Positions 44,987 through 53,772 of a stretch of DNA of 64,000 nt are shown here, in pieces. Where the stretch lies: contig JAFVVN010000016.1 in assembly GCA_017502125.1 (NCBI GenBank), positions 124,001-188,000 of the forward strand. Direction: 5' to 3'. The position numbers and the translations under genes were made by a program. Source of the stretch: Bacteroidales bacterium (GTDB taxonomy: Bacteria > Bacteroidota > Bacteroidia > Bacteroidales > UBA932). Below the pieces are notes generated by a model. That model saw only the letters and a program-made list of their open reading frames with translations, had not been told where the DNA came from and did not search any database. Numbering within the stretch: position 1 is the first letter of the stretch; every line of letters starts with the position of its first letter.

Positions 44987-45328
44987 TTACTCAGCAACTT
45001 CTTCTGAAGGAGCCTCAGTTGCAGGAAGCGCCGCAGGGAACTCAGGTGCAGGAGTCTCCAGCTCGATCTTCTCGGTGAGATCTACATCATCAACCTTGTT
45101 GCTCATGGTGAAGGAAGTCACTATCGAAACGAGGAAGATGAATCCTACAAGTCCCCAAGTGATCTTCTCAAGGATATCAGCTGTCTGGCGAACACCGAAA
45201 GTCTGGTTACCTGCCACGAAATTGCTTGCAAGTCCGCCGCCCTTTCCATTCTGAAGCAACACGATGAGCGTGATGAGCACGCTGGCGATAAGCACAAGCA
45301 CTGTCAAAACTGTGAATAATACGTTCAT
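44987..45328 (-). CDS. secG: Preprotein translocase subunit SecG
   Basis: A 113-residue membrane protein with two helices (about 3-25 and 56-76) around the family motif LLQNGKGGGLASNFVAGNQTFGVRQTADILEKITW. It assists SecYE in protein export. The C-terminal tail (about 80-113) is acidic and Pro/Ala-rich, as in other Bacteroidetes. It is the last gene of an operon with a TPR-like protein, LptE and a sigma-54-type activator; this order is common in Bacteroidales. Confidence 0.95.
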   Translation of the reverse strand: MNVLFTVLTVLVLIASVLITLIVLLQNGKGGGLASNFVAGNQTFGVRQTADILEKITWGLVGFIFLVSIVTSFTMSNKVDDVDLTEKIELETPAPEFPAALPATEAPSEEVAE

Positions 45329-45341
45329 GGTTATCTAAAAA

Positions 45342-45932
45342 CTAATTTAATCCGTTTAATTTTTCAATAAGGGTTGCAAAGTAAGCACTTTTTTCCGGAT
45401 ATGCCAAAATAAGTTTGGAATAAATCTGTTTTGCCTGCTCATAATAACCCTGTTCTGCGTATATCTGGGCAAGTGTTTCTGTATACAGATCGAATTCCTC
45501 ACTGTCAGCCACACCCTCATAAGACTTTTCCTGCTGAGCCTTGGCGGCATACCTGGAGAACACGTTGTCAGAAGAATCCCTCACCTTGTCGTAGTCGGAC
45601 TGGCTGAAATAATCACCTCCCACCACATAGACCTTTCTTTTCTCCACATGGCCATCTTCAACGACAACAGGCTCACGATCAGTGATATATGATTTGATTA
45701 TCTGCTCTATGTCACCGTCGCTCCAGTCGCTTTGGGATGTAGAACACATGATTTCAGCAACCTTTTCGCGGGATACCACATACATTGCGACATCATCATA
45801 CTGTGCAAGGTCACCGCCCATACGGCTCATCCTGCGGCACAGCTCAACCCTGGCCCCTCCGAACCAAGGGCAGAGGTTGACGACTCCCATGAGTTCGTCA
45901 AGATTGAGTTTTTTCAGGTCCATGTATCCCAT
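45342..45932 (-). CDS. Conserved TPR-like protein of the lptE-secG operon
   Basis: A 196-residue cytoplasmic protein without signal peptide. The C-terminal part (about 150-190) has one clear tetratricopeptide-like unit: YTETLAQIYAEQGYYEQAKQ followed by IYSKLILAYPEKSAYFATLI. The N-terminal part (LDELMGVVNLCPWFGGARVEL) is helical, and the middle is charged. It lies 5 bp after lptE and 13 bp before secG. Function unknown; its fixed position suggests a role in envelope assembly or export. The second ATG, at 45923, is an alternative start. Confidence 0.85.
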   Translation of the reverse strand: MGYMDLKKLNLDELMGVVNLCPWFGGARVELCRRMSRMGGDLAQYDDVAMYVVSREKVAEIMCSTSQSDWSDGDIEQIIKSYITDREPVVVEDGHVEKRKVYVVGGDYFSQSDYDKVRDSSDNVFSRYAAKAQQEKSYEGVADSEEFDLYTETLAQIYAEQGYYEQAKQIYSKLILAYPEKSAYFATLIEKLNGLN

Positions 45933-45937
45933 ATGTC

Positions 45938-46468
45938 CTACCAGTTTGCCACAGTGGCGTTGAAGATATCCTCACAGAGCTTCTCCACAATCTCCTCACA
46001 AAGACTGGATTCCACAGCATCAAGCGACTGCATGGCATCAAAGTCGGCATAGGCCGAGAATCCCTTGTCCTCAAAATTATCCTCCGGATATTTTCTGTTC
46101 ACAAATGTAACTTTCACATTCACTGTCAGACGGTTCTGCGCTGCCTGTTCGTTCGCACCGATGGCCGTGGCCTTCACATCATAGCCGGTCACTGCTCCCA
46201 GAATCTCAAGGTCTCCATCCATATCCACCTGCTCAAGCTTGGTGAGCTTGCGGAACTTTTCCTGCAGAGCCTCTGTCATCTGGTTGCTCAGCGAAGGGTT
46301 CACCTTCAGGGCAGTATACTCGAAGTAGTTGACAGTCACGGTCTTGACATCCGGCTGGATGGAAGTTCCTGTAAATGAATATATTCCACATGACTGTACG
46401 ATAAATGCAGTGGCAGCCAGAGCCGCCACCACACATAGTGTAGCTATGAATGTTCTTTTTCCTGTCAT
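45938..46468 (-). CDS. lptE: LptE family LPS-assembly lipoprotein
   Basis: A 176-residue lipoprotein; the signal ends VQSC (Cys 27), followed by GIYSFTGTSIQPDVKTVTVNYF, typical of Bacteroidetes LptE (written in segments: GIYSFTG, DVKTVTVNYF). The fold should be the LptE alpha/beta sandwich that plugs the LptD barrel and delivers lipopolysaccharide to the cell surface. ATG 46468 overlaps the TGA of the upstream regulator gene (TGATG), so translation is coupled; the GTG just before it is less likely. No lptD is in the window. Confidence 0.88.
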   Translation of the reverse strand: MTGKRTFIATLCVVAALAATAFIVQSCGIYSFTGTSIQPDVKTVTVNYFEYTALKVNPSLSNQMTEALQEKFRKLTKLEQVDMDGDLEILGAVTGYDVKATAIGANEQAAQNRLTVNVKVTFVNRKYPEDNFEDKGFSAYADFDAMQSLDAVESSLCEEIVEKLCEDIFNATVANW

Positions 46469-47670
46469 CACTTGATATTCTTGATCTTACGATAAAGCGT
46501 CCTTTCCGATATCCCCAATTCCGCTGCCGCAGCCTTTCTGTTGCCCCCATGCTTGCGGAGCACCCTCTCGATCAGATCCTGGTTTGCTGTCCTGATGGAA
46601 AGATCCTCCGGGATGTTCTCCTCAAGTTCCTGCTCTTCCGGATCTTCATTCTGAGGAATATCCTCATGCACATTCATCTCCGGCGGAGCTATGGCTGTAG
46701 CTGATGGACGCGCAAGCCCCGCCTTGGCTACAACGTCCTTAAGGTAGTCCACATCCTGCTTCAGCTGGAGAAGCATCCTGATTATAGCCTCCCTCTCGCC
46801 TGGATTATCTGAAAAATCCTTGCCGGAAGGTGTTGTGGCGGGAAGAAGATTAGGTTCTTCCTTCGGAATATATTTCGAAAGTATCTCCGTGTCTATCACA
46901 CACTTGTCCGTATAACCTGACATGCGCGCAGATTCCAGGGCAGATATGGTCTCTGCCACATTCTTGAGCTGTCTGATATTGCCCGGCCAACGGTACTTTC
47001 TCAGCATGATGGACGCATCTTCTGTCAGAGTGGCCTTGCACATTCCGTATTTGTCCGAGAAGTCAGAGGCAAACTTACGGAACAGCAGGTTTATGTCGGT
47101 CGGACGCTCACGGAGTGCCGGCATCGAGATGGACACGGCATTCAGTCTGTAATAGAGGTCTTCCCTGAACTTTCCCTTGGACACGGCATGCATGAGGTTG
47201 ACGTTTGTGGCCGCCACCACACGCACATCCGTCTTAAGCACCTTGGACGATCCCACGCGGATGAATTCTCCGGACTGAAGGACCCTCAGGAGCTTGGCCT
47301 GGGATGCAAGAGGAAGCTCTCCCACCTCATCAAGGAAGAGGGTACCTCCGTCAGCCTCTTCAAAATATCCCTTCCGCATCTCGTTTGCACCGGTGAACGA
47401 ACCCTTCTCATGACCGAAGAGCTCCGAATCCACAGTGCCCTCAGGAATGGCTCCACAGTTGATTGCAAAGTACTTTCCACGCCTGCGGGAGCTGTTCTGG
47501 TGGATGATGCGGGGAATGTTCTCCTTTCCGACTCCACTCTCTCCTGTGACAAGCACGGTTATGTCGGTCGGAGCAACAGCGACAGCAATCTCCAGCGCCC
47601 TGTTGAGCGCCGGATCATTGCCGATTATATCGAATTTATTCTTTAAAGTCTGTAGTTCCTGATTTGTCAT
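46468..47670 (-). CDS. Sigma-54-type (AAA+, Fis-HTH) transcriptional regulator
   Basis: A 400-residue protein that starts directly with the AAA+ domain, without a receiver or sensor domain. Walker A is [10 protein letters not shown] (the usual residue is T before GKE), the sigma-54 contact loop is [10 protein letters not shown], and Walker B is [12 protein letters not shown]. The arginine-finger region [19 protein letters not shown] is intact. A Glu/Pro-rich linker (about 290-350) leads to the C-terminal Fis-type helix-turn-helix [20 protein letters not shown]. In Bacteroidales this gene heads the lptE-secG operon; its targets and whether it needs sigma-54 are not evident from the window. Confidence 0.92.
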   Translation of the reverse strand: MTNQELQTLKNKFDIIGNDPALNRALEIAVAVAPTDITVLVTGESGVGKENIPRIIHQNSSRRRGKYFAINCGAIPEGTVDSELFGHEKGSFTGANEMRKGYFEEADGGTLFLDEVGELPLASQAKLLRVLQSGEFIRVGSSKVLKTDVRVVAATNVNLMHAVSKGKFREDLYYRLNAVSISMPALRERPTDINLLFRKFASDFSDKYGMCKATLTEDASIMLRKYRWPGNIRQLKNVAETISALESARMSGYTDKCVIDTEILSKYIPKEEPNLLPATTPSGKDFSDNPGEREAIIRMLLQLKQDVDYLKDVVAKAGLARPSATAIAPPEMNVHEDIPQNEDPEEQELEENIPEDLSIRTANQDLIERVLRKHGGNRKAAAAELGISERTLYRKIKNIK

Positions 47671-47738
47671 AACGGCACAAAGTTACAAAATCGCTTGAAA
47701 TTTACACCCACGACACTCATAAAATATAAAAATATGAT

Positions 47739-47746
47739 TATCTTTG
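47739..47746 (+). promoter_or_regulatory. -7 box (TATCTTTG) of the abundant lipoprotein gene
   Basis: TATCTTTGC matches TAnnTTTG. It gives a leader of about 70 nt before ATG 47822, with a short hairpin TGCGC/GCGCA near 47763-47776 close to the 5' end that may stabilise the transcript. Confidence 0.55.
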
Positions 47747-47821
47747 CGCTTTGGTATGCCTATGCGCGAGCGCGCAGGCACCGAAAACAAGACAAACAAA
47801 CCAATCAAATCTAATAAACAA

Positions 47822-49456
47822 ATGAAAAAAGGTATCAAATTATTTTCTGCTGCCATCCTCGGCCTTGCTGCAGTAGCATGTAGCTCACCAGAGAAGATGG
47901 CTGAGATGTCAGAGAACGTAACCGTTAAGTGCGAGCCTGCAGTTCTCGAAGTTGTAGGCGGCGAGATCGACGCTACAGTTTCTGTAACTTATCCGGAGAA
48001 GTACTTCCACGCCAAGGCTATCCTTGAGGTTACTCCAGTAATCGTTTACGAGGGTGGTGAGGCTAAGATGGAGCCTTTCATGTTCCAGGGTGAGAAGGTT
48101 AAGGACAACTACGAGGTGGTTCCTTCAGATGGTGCAACAGTAACCAAGAAGGTAAACTTCACTTACGCTCCAGGCATGGAGAAGTGCTACCTCGAGCTCC
48201 GCGGCGTTGTAAAGTACAAGAACAAGAACACTGACGTTCCTTCAAAGAAGGTTGCTGACGGTGCAAACACCACTTACATGCTCGTATGCAAGAAGGGTGC
48301 TCTTGACCTTAAGGCAGACAACTATCAGGAGATCATCAAGCAGACAGCTGAAGGCCAGATCCTTTACACAATCAACAGCTCATCTGTAAGAAACAACCAG
48401 TACAAGTCACAGTCAATCAAGGACTTCCAGGCTGCTCTCGACGAGATCAAGGCTAACGAGCGCAAGACTCTCGTTGGTACTGACGTTGTAGCATACGCTT
48501 CACCAGACGGAAAGGAAGACCAGAACGCCAAGCTTTCTGACAACCGTTCAAAGTCTGCTGAGAAGGCATTTGCAAAGGTTACAAAGAAGCATCCTGCTGA
48601 CGCTCCTGTAAACGTTACAAGCGTAGGTGAGGACTGGGAAGGATTCCAGGAGCTCGTTGCTGCTTCTGACCTCGAGGACAAGGATCTCATCATCCGCGTT
48701 CTTTCTATGTACAGCGATCCAGCTGTTCGTGAGAAGGAGATCAAGAACATGTCAGCCGTTTACTCAACTCTCGCTAAGGAGGTTCTTCCTGAGCTTCGTC
48801 GTGCAAGATTCATCGCTAACGTAGAGTACAAGAACTACACCAGCGAGGAGCTCCTCAAGCTTATCGAGGAGAACATCGACGTTCTCGACGAGACTGCTCT
48901 TCTCCGCGCTGCTACCCTCGTGAAGGAGAACAGCCAGAAGATCGCTCTCTACAAGAAGGCTGTTGAGAAGTTCAACAGCGCAAACGGTCAGTACAACCTC
49001 GCTGTGACTTACATCAGGGACGGCAAGCTTGCAGAGGCTAAGGCTACTCTCGCTAAGTGCGCTAAGGACGCTGACTGGAACAACGCAATGGGTGTTGTTG
49101 CTCTTCAGGAGAACAACCTCGCTGAGGCTACAAAGTACTTCAACGCTGCTGCAAACAAGTCTGCAAAGGCTAACCTCGCAGTTGTTGACGTTCTCAACGG
49201 CGACTACAAGGCTGCTGCCGCTAAGCTCGGTGACTGCAAGTGCTTCAACGCTGCTCTCGTAGCTCTCCTCAACGGAAACAACGCTCCAGCTGCCGCTCTC
49301 AAGTGTGAGTGCCCTGAGGCTGCTTACCTCCGCGCAGTTGCTGCTGCACGTCAGGGTGACGCTGCCGGTGTAAAGGCTAACCTTGAGGTTGCAAAGAAGT
49401 GCGAGAAGCTCGCTGCAAGAGCTGAGAAGGACGTTGAGTTCGCTCAGTACAGATAA
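47822..49456 (+). CDS. Abundant-type lipoprotein with OmpA-like motif and helical repeats
   Basis: A 544-residue lipoprotein (MKKGIKLFSAAILGLAAVAC, Cys 20). The N-terminal half is beta-rich (VTVKCEPAVLEVVGGEIDAT). A segment at about 215-245, VAYASPDGKEDQNAKLSDNR, recalls the peptidoglycan-binding OmpA-type motif. The C-terminal part (about 350-540) is made of Ala-rich helical hairpins of TPR type (ANGQYNLAVTYIRDGKLAEA, NNAMGVVALQENNLAEATKY). Codon use differs from the rest of the window (strong preference for GCT, GTT, AAG, CTC), which usually marks very high expression. Probably a major envelope protein; exact role unknown. Confidence 0.85.
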   Translation: MKKGIKLFSAAILGLAAVACSSPEKMAEMSENVTVKCEPAVLEVVGGEIDATVSVTYPEKYFHAKAILEVTPVIVYEGGEAKMEPFMFQGEKVKDNYEVVPSDGATVTKKVNFTYAPGMEKCYLELRGVVKYKNKNTDVPSKKVADGANTTYMLVCKKGALDLKADNYQEIIKQTAEGQILYTINSSSVRNNQYKSQSIKDFQAALDEIKANERKTLVGTDVVAYASPDGKEDQNAKLSDNRSKSAEKAFAKVTKKHPADAPVNVTSVGEDWEGFQELVAASDLEDKDLIIRVLSMYSDPAVREKEIKNMSAVYSTLAKEVLPELRRARFIANVEYKNYTSEELLKLIEENIDVLDETALLRAATLVKENSQKIALYKKAVEKFNSANGQYNLAVTYIRDGKLAEAKATLAKCAKDADWNNAMGVVALQENNLAEATKYFNAAANKSAKANLAVVDVLNGDYKAAAAKLGDCKCFNAALVALLNGNNAPAAALKCECPEAAYLRAVAAARQGDAAGVKANLEVAKKCEKLAARAEKDVEFAQYR

Positions 49457-49480
49457 TTCATAATACCATATGAAACAGAA

Positions 49481-49508
49481 GGAGATGACCTCAGAATCGG
49501 TCATCTCC
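49481..49508 (+). terminator. Intrinsic terminator of the abundant lipoprotein gene
   Basis: GGAGATGACC, loop TCAGAATC, GGTCATCTCC: perfect 10-bp stem followed by TTTCTTT, 24 bp after the stop. Confidence 0.9.
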
Positions 49509-49549
49509 TTTCTTTATATATACATAGCCCCTTGAAGCAGCGCCGCGAC

Positions 49550-49590
49550 AGCGAGGCAGATTTTGAGGCAATTTGCTGCCTTACGGACTG
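49550..49590. repeat. Diverged copy of the metY-leader hairpin element
   Basis: AGGCAGATTTTGAGGCAATT followed by TGCTGCCTTACGG resembles the second metY-leader copy (GGCAGAAAAAACGGCCAAAT, GCTGCCTGACGG). Here only AGGCAG/CTGCCT pairs well. The region 49510-49705 has no credible gene. Confidence 0.45.
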
Positions 49591-49705
49591 CACGACGAAG
49601 CTCAGGAATTCATGAGGAAAATGAAGGCCGGAGACCAGGATTCGAACGGAATGGCGTAAGGAAGGTCAGCATCTCAGCCGCAGCCGGAAAGGCACGACAA
49701 AAGAC

Positions 49706-49909
49706 CTATCCCCTGAAGATTTCACGGATGTTTACGAAGATGCGGTAAGAAGCATATAGGATCATGGCTATGTAGGCAGCAAGCATAAGCTTCGAGTTTG
49801 AAGTCAGCAGACCGGCCTTTACATGATTGACGGTCAGCATTATAAGAACGACCAGAACTGCAGCCATGACTACAGCGACCATTGCCTTGAGAATCTTGTG
49901 TTGGTTCAT
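49706..49909 (-). CDS. Small two-helix membrane protein
   Basis: A 67-residue protein with two hydrophobic segments (about 8-28, AMVAVVMAAVLVVLIML, and 40-58, LMLAAYIAMILYASYRIF) joined by a short polar loop, and a basic C-terminus. ATG at 49909. No family recognised. It is 42 bp downstream of... its start lies 42 bp from the end of the AraC gene on the same strand, so it may be co-transcribed with that regulator. Confidence 0.6.
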   Translation of the reverse strand: MNQHKILKAMVAVVMAAVLVVLIMLTVNHVKAGLLTSNSKLMLAAYIAMILYASYRIFVNIREIFRG

Positions 49910-49951
49910 ATCAATAGTATTAACTTGGGTAAAGGTAGAAAGAATTTCTGA

Positions 49952-50770
49952 TTATATGAGTTTCTTGCGGAATTCCTGCGGGGTCATGCCCTTTGATTTT
50001 CGAAAGGCCCTTGTGAAATATGGAGCAGTCTTGAATCCACATTCCTTTGCAATGTCGGAGATAGGTTTTCCATGAACAGAGAGAAGGGTGACCGCCTTGT
50101 CAATCCTCATATCGTTGAGATAATCTGCAAAACCTTTACCGTAATGTCTTTTGAAGAACATACAGAAATATGTTCTATTCATGCCGACATACCTTGCGAT
50201 TTCTTCAAGGGAAATCTTGCTATAAATATTACTAACTATATATCTATCAATAACTTCCAACTTCTCCTGGATGGTCTGGGCCTCATATGCTGAGGGCTGG
50301 AGAATCCTTGTCATGTCCTTCCTTGTAGCAAGCAGATCAAGCAGACCAAGCATGTTTTGGGGTTCATTGGAGGATTCACAAGAAGAAAGTTCCCTCAAAA
50401 TATTGCACATCTTCATCCATTTCGGGCCATAAACAGCATATGGAACGTCGATTTCACGCACCCCGAGAACGACCCCGTTAAGGGTCTTGAAAACTCCCAA
50501 AAGGGAGGTCAGCCAGGCATCATCAAAGCGCAAAATCACTGCATCTACACTTGCATTATATTCATCACCTAATTCTGCTGCAGCAAAGCTATAGGACATC
50601 CTTGGAGGCATAATGATCATGTCGCCCTCATTGAGGCATCTCAAATCAGAATCAAGGATGTACATTCCTATCCCTTTTTTGATATAAACAACTGTCCAAT
50701 AGACATTAGTTTTCTGTGTTTCAGCACTTTTTGTCAGCAGCTCCATGCCGCCAAGGATGTAAGATGACAT
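49952..50770 (-). CDS. AraC family transcriptional regulator
   Basis: A 272-residue regulator. The N-terminal cupin-like sensor domain (about 1-150; GMYILDSDLRCLNEGDMIIMPP) is followed by a two-HTH AraC domain (about 170-272): ISLEEIARYVGMNRTYFCMF and ISDIAKECGFKTAPYFTRAF, with the family ending KGMTPQEFRKKL. I start at ATG 50770 (MSSYILGGMELL): the longer form would start at TTG 50797, inside the -7 box. Two direct repeats upstream look like its own operator. It is downstream of the TonB-dependent receptor gene on the same strand and may respond to a sugar or metal signal. Confidence 0.92.
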   Translation of the reverse strand: MSSYILGGMELLTKSAETQKTNVYWTVVYIKKGIGMYILDSDLRCLNEGDMIIMPPRMSYSFAAAELGDEYNASVDAVILRFDDAWLTSLLGVFKTLNGVVLGVREIDVPYAVYGPKWMKMCNILRELSSCESSNEPQNMLGLLDLLATRKDMTRILQPSAYEAQTIQEKLEVIDRYIVSNIYSKISLEEIARYVGMNRTYFCMFFKRHYGKGFADYLNDMRIDKAVTLLSVHGKPISDIAKECGFKTAPYFTRAFRKSKGMTPQEFRKKLI

Positions 50771-50794
50771 AGGAAAACGTTTAATTACACTATG

Positions 50795-50802
50795 CAAATA
50801 TA
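50795..50802 (-). promoter_or_regulatory. -7 box (TATATTTG) of the AraC gene
   Basis: TATATTTGC on the minus strand, about 24 bp before ATG 50770. It overlaps the first operator-like repeat, as expected for an autoregulated promoter. Confidence 0.55.
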
Positions 50803-50829
50803 AGATAATTTTTACAAAATATAAGATAA
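50796..50829. promoter_or_regulatory. Paired direct repeats AAATATAAGATAA (candidate AraC operator)
   Basis: AAATATAAGATAA occurs at 50796-50808 and again at 50817-50829, identical over 13 bp and offset by 21 bp (two helical turns). This is the usual geometry of AraC-family binding sites. Confidence 0.6.
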
Positions 50830-50929
50830 CGTCAAAAATTTTACATTTTTTTAGAAATCAATTCAAAAAATTCATAAAATTTACGAAATATTCACATTGC
50901 TCCAGATGAAGGAAAACAAAAGAAAAAAG

Positions 50930-50964
50930 TGGGACTCACCTCTCAAAAAGAAGAGAAAATCCCA
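50930..50964 (-). terminator. Terminator-like hairpin after the TonB-dependent receptor
   Basis: GTGGGA and TCCCAC pair around an AG-rich stretch that contains a further TCTC/GAGA pairing. It lies about 30 bp past the receptor stop at 50996. Confidence 0.5.
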
Positions 50965-50995
50965 CCGATTGAAGCAGTCTGAAAAGTTCAGCAGC

Positions 50996-53302
50996 CTAAT
51001 AGACTAATTTTACTCCCAAGAAGAAGGCACGAGGGAGGGTCGGACCATAAATATAGCCTGAATCACGGTCTGCTCCCGAGTCAAAATCGCGCTGAAATGA
51101 GTTAAAAATGTTCTGAATTCCGGCATTCAGCTGCAGACTGAAGCTTCCGTGGAACATCAGATCGTATGATGCCTTGAACCCCATGTCCATGAAGTCCGGA
51201 GTCTCCACAGTCGTGTTCTTTTCAATCATGCCTGCATGGTGCTCGACAAGCATCTTTCCAGTGTAGGTGCCGGAGAGGGCTAAAGTCAACTGTTTCAGAG
51301 GATTATATGATGCCGTAAAGTACCCGTAAAGGTTCGGGGTACGGAACATTGTCTTAGTCCGTGGAACATCATTATCATCGCTCCACGAACGTGCTTCCTT
51401 ATACTTTGAGCTCTGTGCTGTGAGGCCCAGCTGAAGCTGAAATATGTTCCTCCAGGCCACCTTTCCTTCAAGATTTCCGCCAAAGACGCGGGCGCCTGAT
51501 TCGTTGTGGCGTTCCTTGATGAGAATCCCGTTTTCGAAGCCGATTTCCTTCAAGGCAAAAATATCGTCAAGATCCGTGAAGAATCCTTCGACAAGGAAGT
51601 TGCCCTGCCAGTCTCCCCATCTGTGATATATGTCGGCAGAAACGCTGACACTTTGGGATTTTTCCACGCTGAGATCATCAGCGAGTCTGATCATGGACAC
51701 AGTTCCTCCCACATTGTCTATGTGCAGGTCTTCGTCAAAGGCCTGAGGAGCGCGGAATCCATAAGAATAACTCGCTCTGAGATTGATATTTTCCGTAGGA
51801 TTGTATCTGAGGTTGGCCCGGGGGCTGAAAATAACCTTTTCAATCAGATTATGCTTGTCCAGACGGCCTCCGATGAGGATTCCCCATTTTTCATTCTTCC
51901 ATTCGTTCTGGGCGTAGGCGCTGATGATTCTCACAGTCTGAGCAGTGGTCCTTCCGTAGCCCCACATATTATCCCTGAGATAATCCTCGTTATATTCAAG
52001 GCCTGCCGTGAGATCGGATGGCATGAACAGGAATCTGTCGAACTTATGGACATACTGCATTCCTCCCACCCATGTGAGGTCAGTGGTATTTCCATATGCA
52101 TCAGGGTCCATTCCTGCTCCGTAATAACTATCCCTGTTGATGTGCTGGAGAGAAACGAATGCATTGAATCTATGCTTCTGATTCCTGGAAAACTGATCGT
52201 ACTTGAGGCCACCGGTATTGATTCCGTGCTTGGTCTGCTCGGCAATCATCGCCTCGTGAGGAGGAAGGTCAAGATTGTCTCCTCCGCGACGGAATTCCTG
52301 AAGATGGTGATATTCAGCTGTTATCTTGGAATAAAGTCCAGTCTTGACATAGCCTCTGAAGCCCACTGTCTGACCAGAAATCCTCGAAAGCTCCGTGAAT
52401 CCGTCTCCATTGGCATCCCAGGCATCCTTTGCCGTATTCTGACCAAAGACAGCGAGTCCGAGCTTGTTGTCTTCAGAAACGATGGAAGCATTGATGTCAG
52501 TGGTGTTATGGAAGGCTGAGGAGCCTATGTAAGTGGTCGTGTGAGAGATGCTGGAAGAATTCCTCACCGGCTCCTTGGTTATTATATTTATGGTTCCCGC
52601 GACGGCAGAAGAGCCGAACAGGGCAGATCCTCCGCCTCTCATGACCTCAACCCTGTCCACCATGTTTGCAGGAAGCTGCTCGATTCCGTACACACCGGCC
52701 AGAGCGCTGAAGATAGGGCGGGAATCAATAAGTATCTGAGTATACTGTCCGTCCAGACCATTTATCCTCACCTGCTGGAAACCGCAGTTCTGACAGTTGT
52801 TTTCGACCCTCACTCCAGGCTGAAAAGAGAGTCCCTGAGCCACTGTAGTGCTGTTTGTCCTTTCGTATATGTCCATACCCAGCACATTGACGAGGGTCGG
52901 AGACATCCGTCTGGTGGTCTCGCTTCGTGTTGCCGACACTATGACACCGTCTATCTGAACGAGATCCTCATCAAGAACAAAGTTTATCTCATACGACCTT
53001 CCCCTCCTCACTTCCACATCATGGGTCTGAGTCTTGTATCCTATTGCCGAGACCTCCACAGTGAAGCTTCCTTCCGGCACATTCCTTATGATATAATGAC
53101 CTGTGCTCTCGGTGGACACGCCGATAGTGGTTCCCTTGAGCATGACGACTATATACGGAAGATGTTCTCCGGTGTTTCTGTCTATCACATGTCCATGTAT
53201 ATGTGCGTCCGTATTGTTTTTGTCTACCTCTATTGTATTGGCTGCTTCAGCGGACAGTGCCACACACAGCACCACCGCCAAAGCAGAAAAAATCCGTTTC
53301 AT
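50996..53302 (-). CDS. TonB-dependent receptor (siderophore/metal type)
   Basis: A 768-residue receptor: signal peptide (cleavage near LSAEAAN), a carboxypeptidase-regulatory-like domain (about 32-115; HIHGHVIDRNTGEHLPYIVV), a plug (about 118-230; DGVIVSATRSETTRRMSPTL, LPANMVDRVEVMRGGGSALFG) and a barrel ending PRAFFLGVKLVY. The plug with GGGSALFGSSAVAGTINIIT is of the vitamin B12/siderophore type rather than SusC. A His-rich small protein is encoded just upstream and an AraC regulator just downstream, so a metal or metal complex is a reasonable ligand guess. Confidence 0.9.
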   Translation of the reverse strand: MKRIFSALAVVLCVALSAEAANTIEVDKNNTDAHIHGHVIDRNTGEHLPYIVVMLKGTTIGVSTESTGHYIIRNVPEGSFTVEVSAIGYKTQTHDVEVRRGRSYEINFVLDEDLVQIDGVIVSATRSETTRRMSPTLVNVLGMDIYERTNSTTVAQGLSFQPGVRVENNCQNCGFQQVRINGLDGQYTQILIDSRPIFSALAGVYGIEQLPANMVDRVEVMRGGGSALFGSSAVAGTINIITKEPVRNSSSISHTTTYIGSSAFHNTTDINASIVSEDNKLGLAVFGQNTAKDAWDANGDGFTELSRISGQTVGFRGYVKTGLYSKITAEYHHLQEFRRGGDNLDLPPHEAMIAEQTKHGINTGGLKYDQFSRNQKHRFNAFVSLQHINRDSYYGAGMDPDAYGNTTDLTWVGGMQYVHKFDRFLFMPSDLTAGLEYNEDYLRDNMWGYGRTTAQTVRIISAYAQNEWKNEKWGILIGGRLDKHNLIEKVIFSPRANLRYNPTENINLRASYSYGFRAPQAFDEDLHIDNVGGTVSMIRLADDLSVEKSQSVSVSADIYHRWGDWQGNFLVEGFFTDLDDIFALKEIGFENGILIKERHNESGARVFGGNLEGKVAWRNIFQLQLGLTAQSSKYKEARSWSDDNDVPRTKTMFRTPNLYGYFTASYNPLKQLTLALSGTYTGKMLVEHHAGMIEKNTTVETPDFMDMGFKASYDLMFHGSFSLQLNAGIQNIFNSFQRDFDSGADRDSGYIYGPTLPRAFFLGVKLVY

Positions 53303-53348
53303 TTTTCTGTTTGATTTAATTTGTTACTGAATCTTATGACCGGGAGAA

Positions 53349-53681
53349 TTAAGCCTGAGGCGGTCCGCGAAGCGAATGCACAAAAGCCACATCGCAGGAG
53401 TGCGATGGCTGGATATACTTTGTGCCGGATTCAGATAACAGAAAGAATGGCGCATCTGCACCAAGGAAGAAAGCCGTCGCCTCTGTCTGAAAATGAGAGA
53501 GGATGTCGATTACGGCATATTGCGAGTCACTGTGGCTGTGTTCAGAAGTTCCTCCTAGATGGGAGTGCACCACAGACGACCCATTCACTATATGGACATG
53601 TGAAAACATGCTGATACCTGAGTAGTAACAGCCGAACAGCACGAGAAGAATCAGGGCTGAATATTTTCTTACATATCCCAT
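53349..53681 (-). CDS. Small His-rich secreted protein
   Basis: A 110-residue protein started at ATG 53681 (MGYVRKYSALILLVLFGCYY). After one hydrophobic segment (about 7-25) it has a His-rich stretch (FSHVHIVNGSSVVHSHLGG, SEHSHSDSQ) and ends CDVAFVHSLRGPPQA. The longer open frame upstream runs through a terminator and is not coding. The His clusters suggest metal binding (Zn, Cu or Ni). It lies 46 bp upstream of the TonB-dependent receptor and probably shares its transcript. I do not recognise a named family with certainty. Confidence 0.7.
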   Translation of the reverse strand: MGYVRKYSALILLVLFGCYYSGISMFSHVHIVNGSSVVHSHLGGTSEHSHSDSQYAVIDILSHFQTEATAFFLGADAPFFLLSESGTKYIQPSHSCDVAFVHSLRGPPQA

Positions 53682-53716
53682 AACCGGTTTCGAGTCGGCA
53701 AAGGTATTAAAAAAAA

Positions 53717-53753
53717 ACGCATGCGGCAAGATGCTCTGATTTGCCGCATGCGT
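53717..53753 (-). terminator. Terminator of the Na/Pi-antiporter operon
   Basis: ACGCATGCGGCAA and TTGCCGCATGCGT form a perfect 13-bp stem; on the minus strand it is followed by T9. It lies 20 bp past the stop at 53773. Confidence 0.9.
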
Positions 53754-53772
53754 CAGATTCGAAGGGGACATC

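Noticed and set aside
48764..49504. 246-codon Ser/Leu/Val-rich frame antisense to the abundant lipoprotein
   Set aside because: It is an artefact of strong codon bias on the other strand (GCT/GAG/AAG read as Ser, Leu).
51506..52519. 337-codon open frame antisense to the TonB-dependent receptor
   Set aside because: Composition reflects the receptor's codon bias; no recognisable domain.
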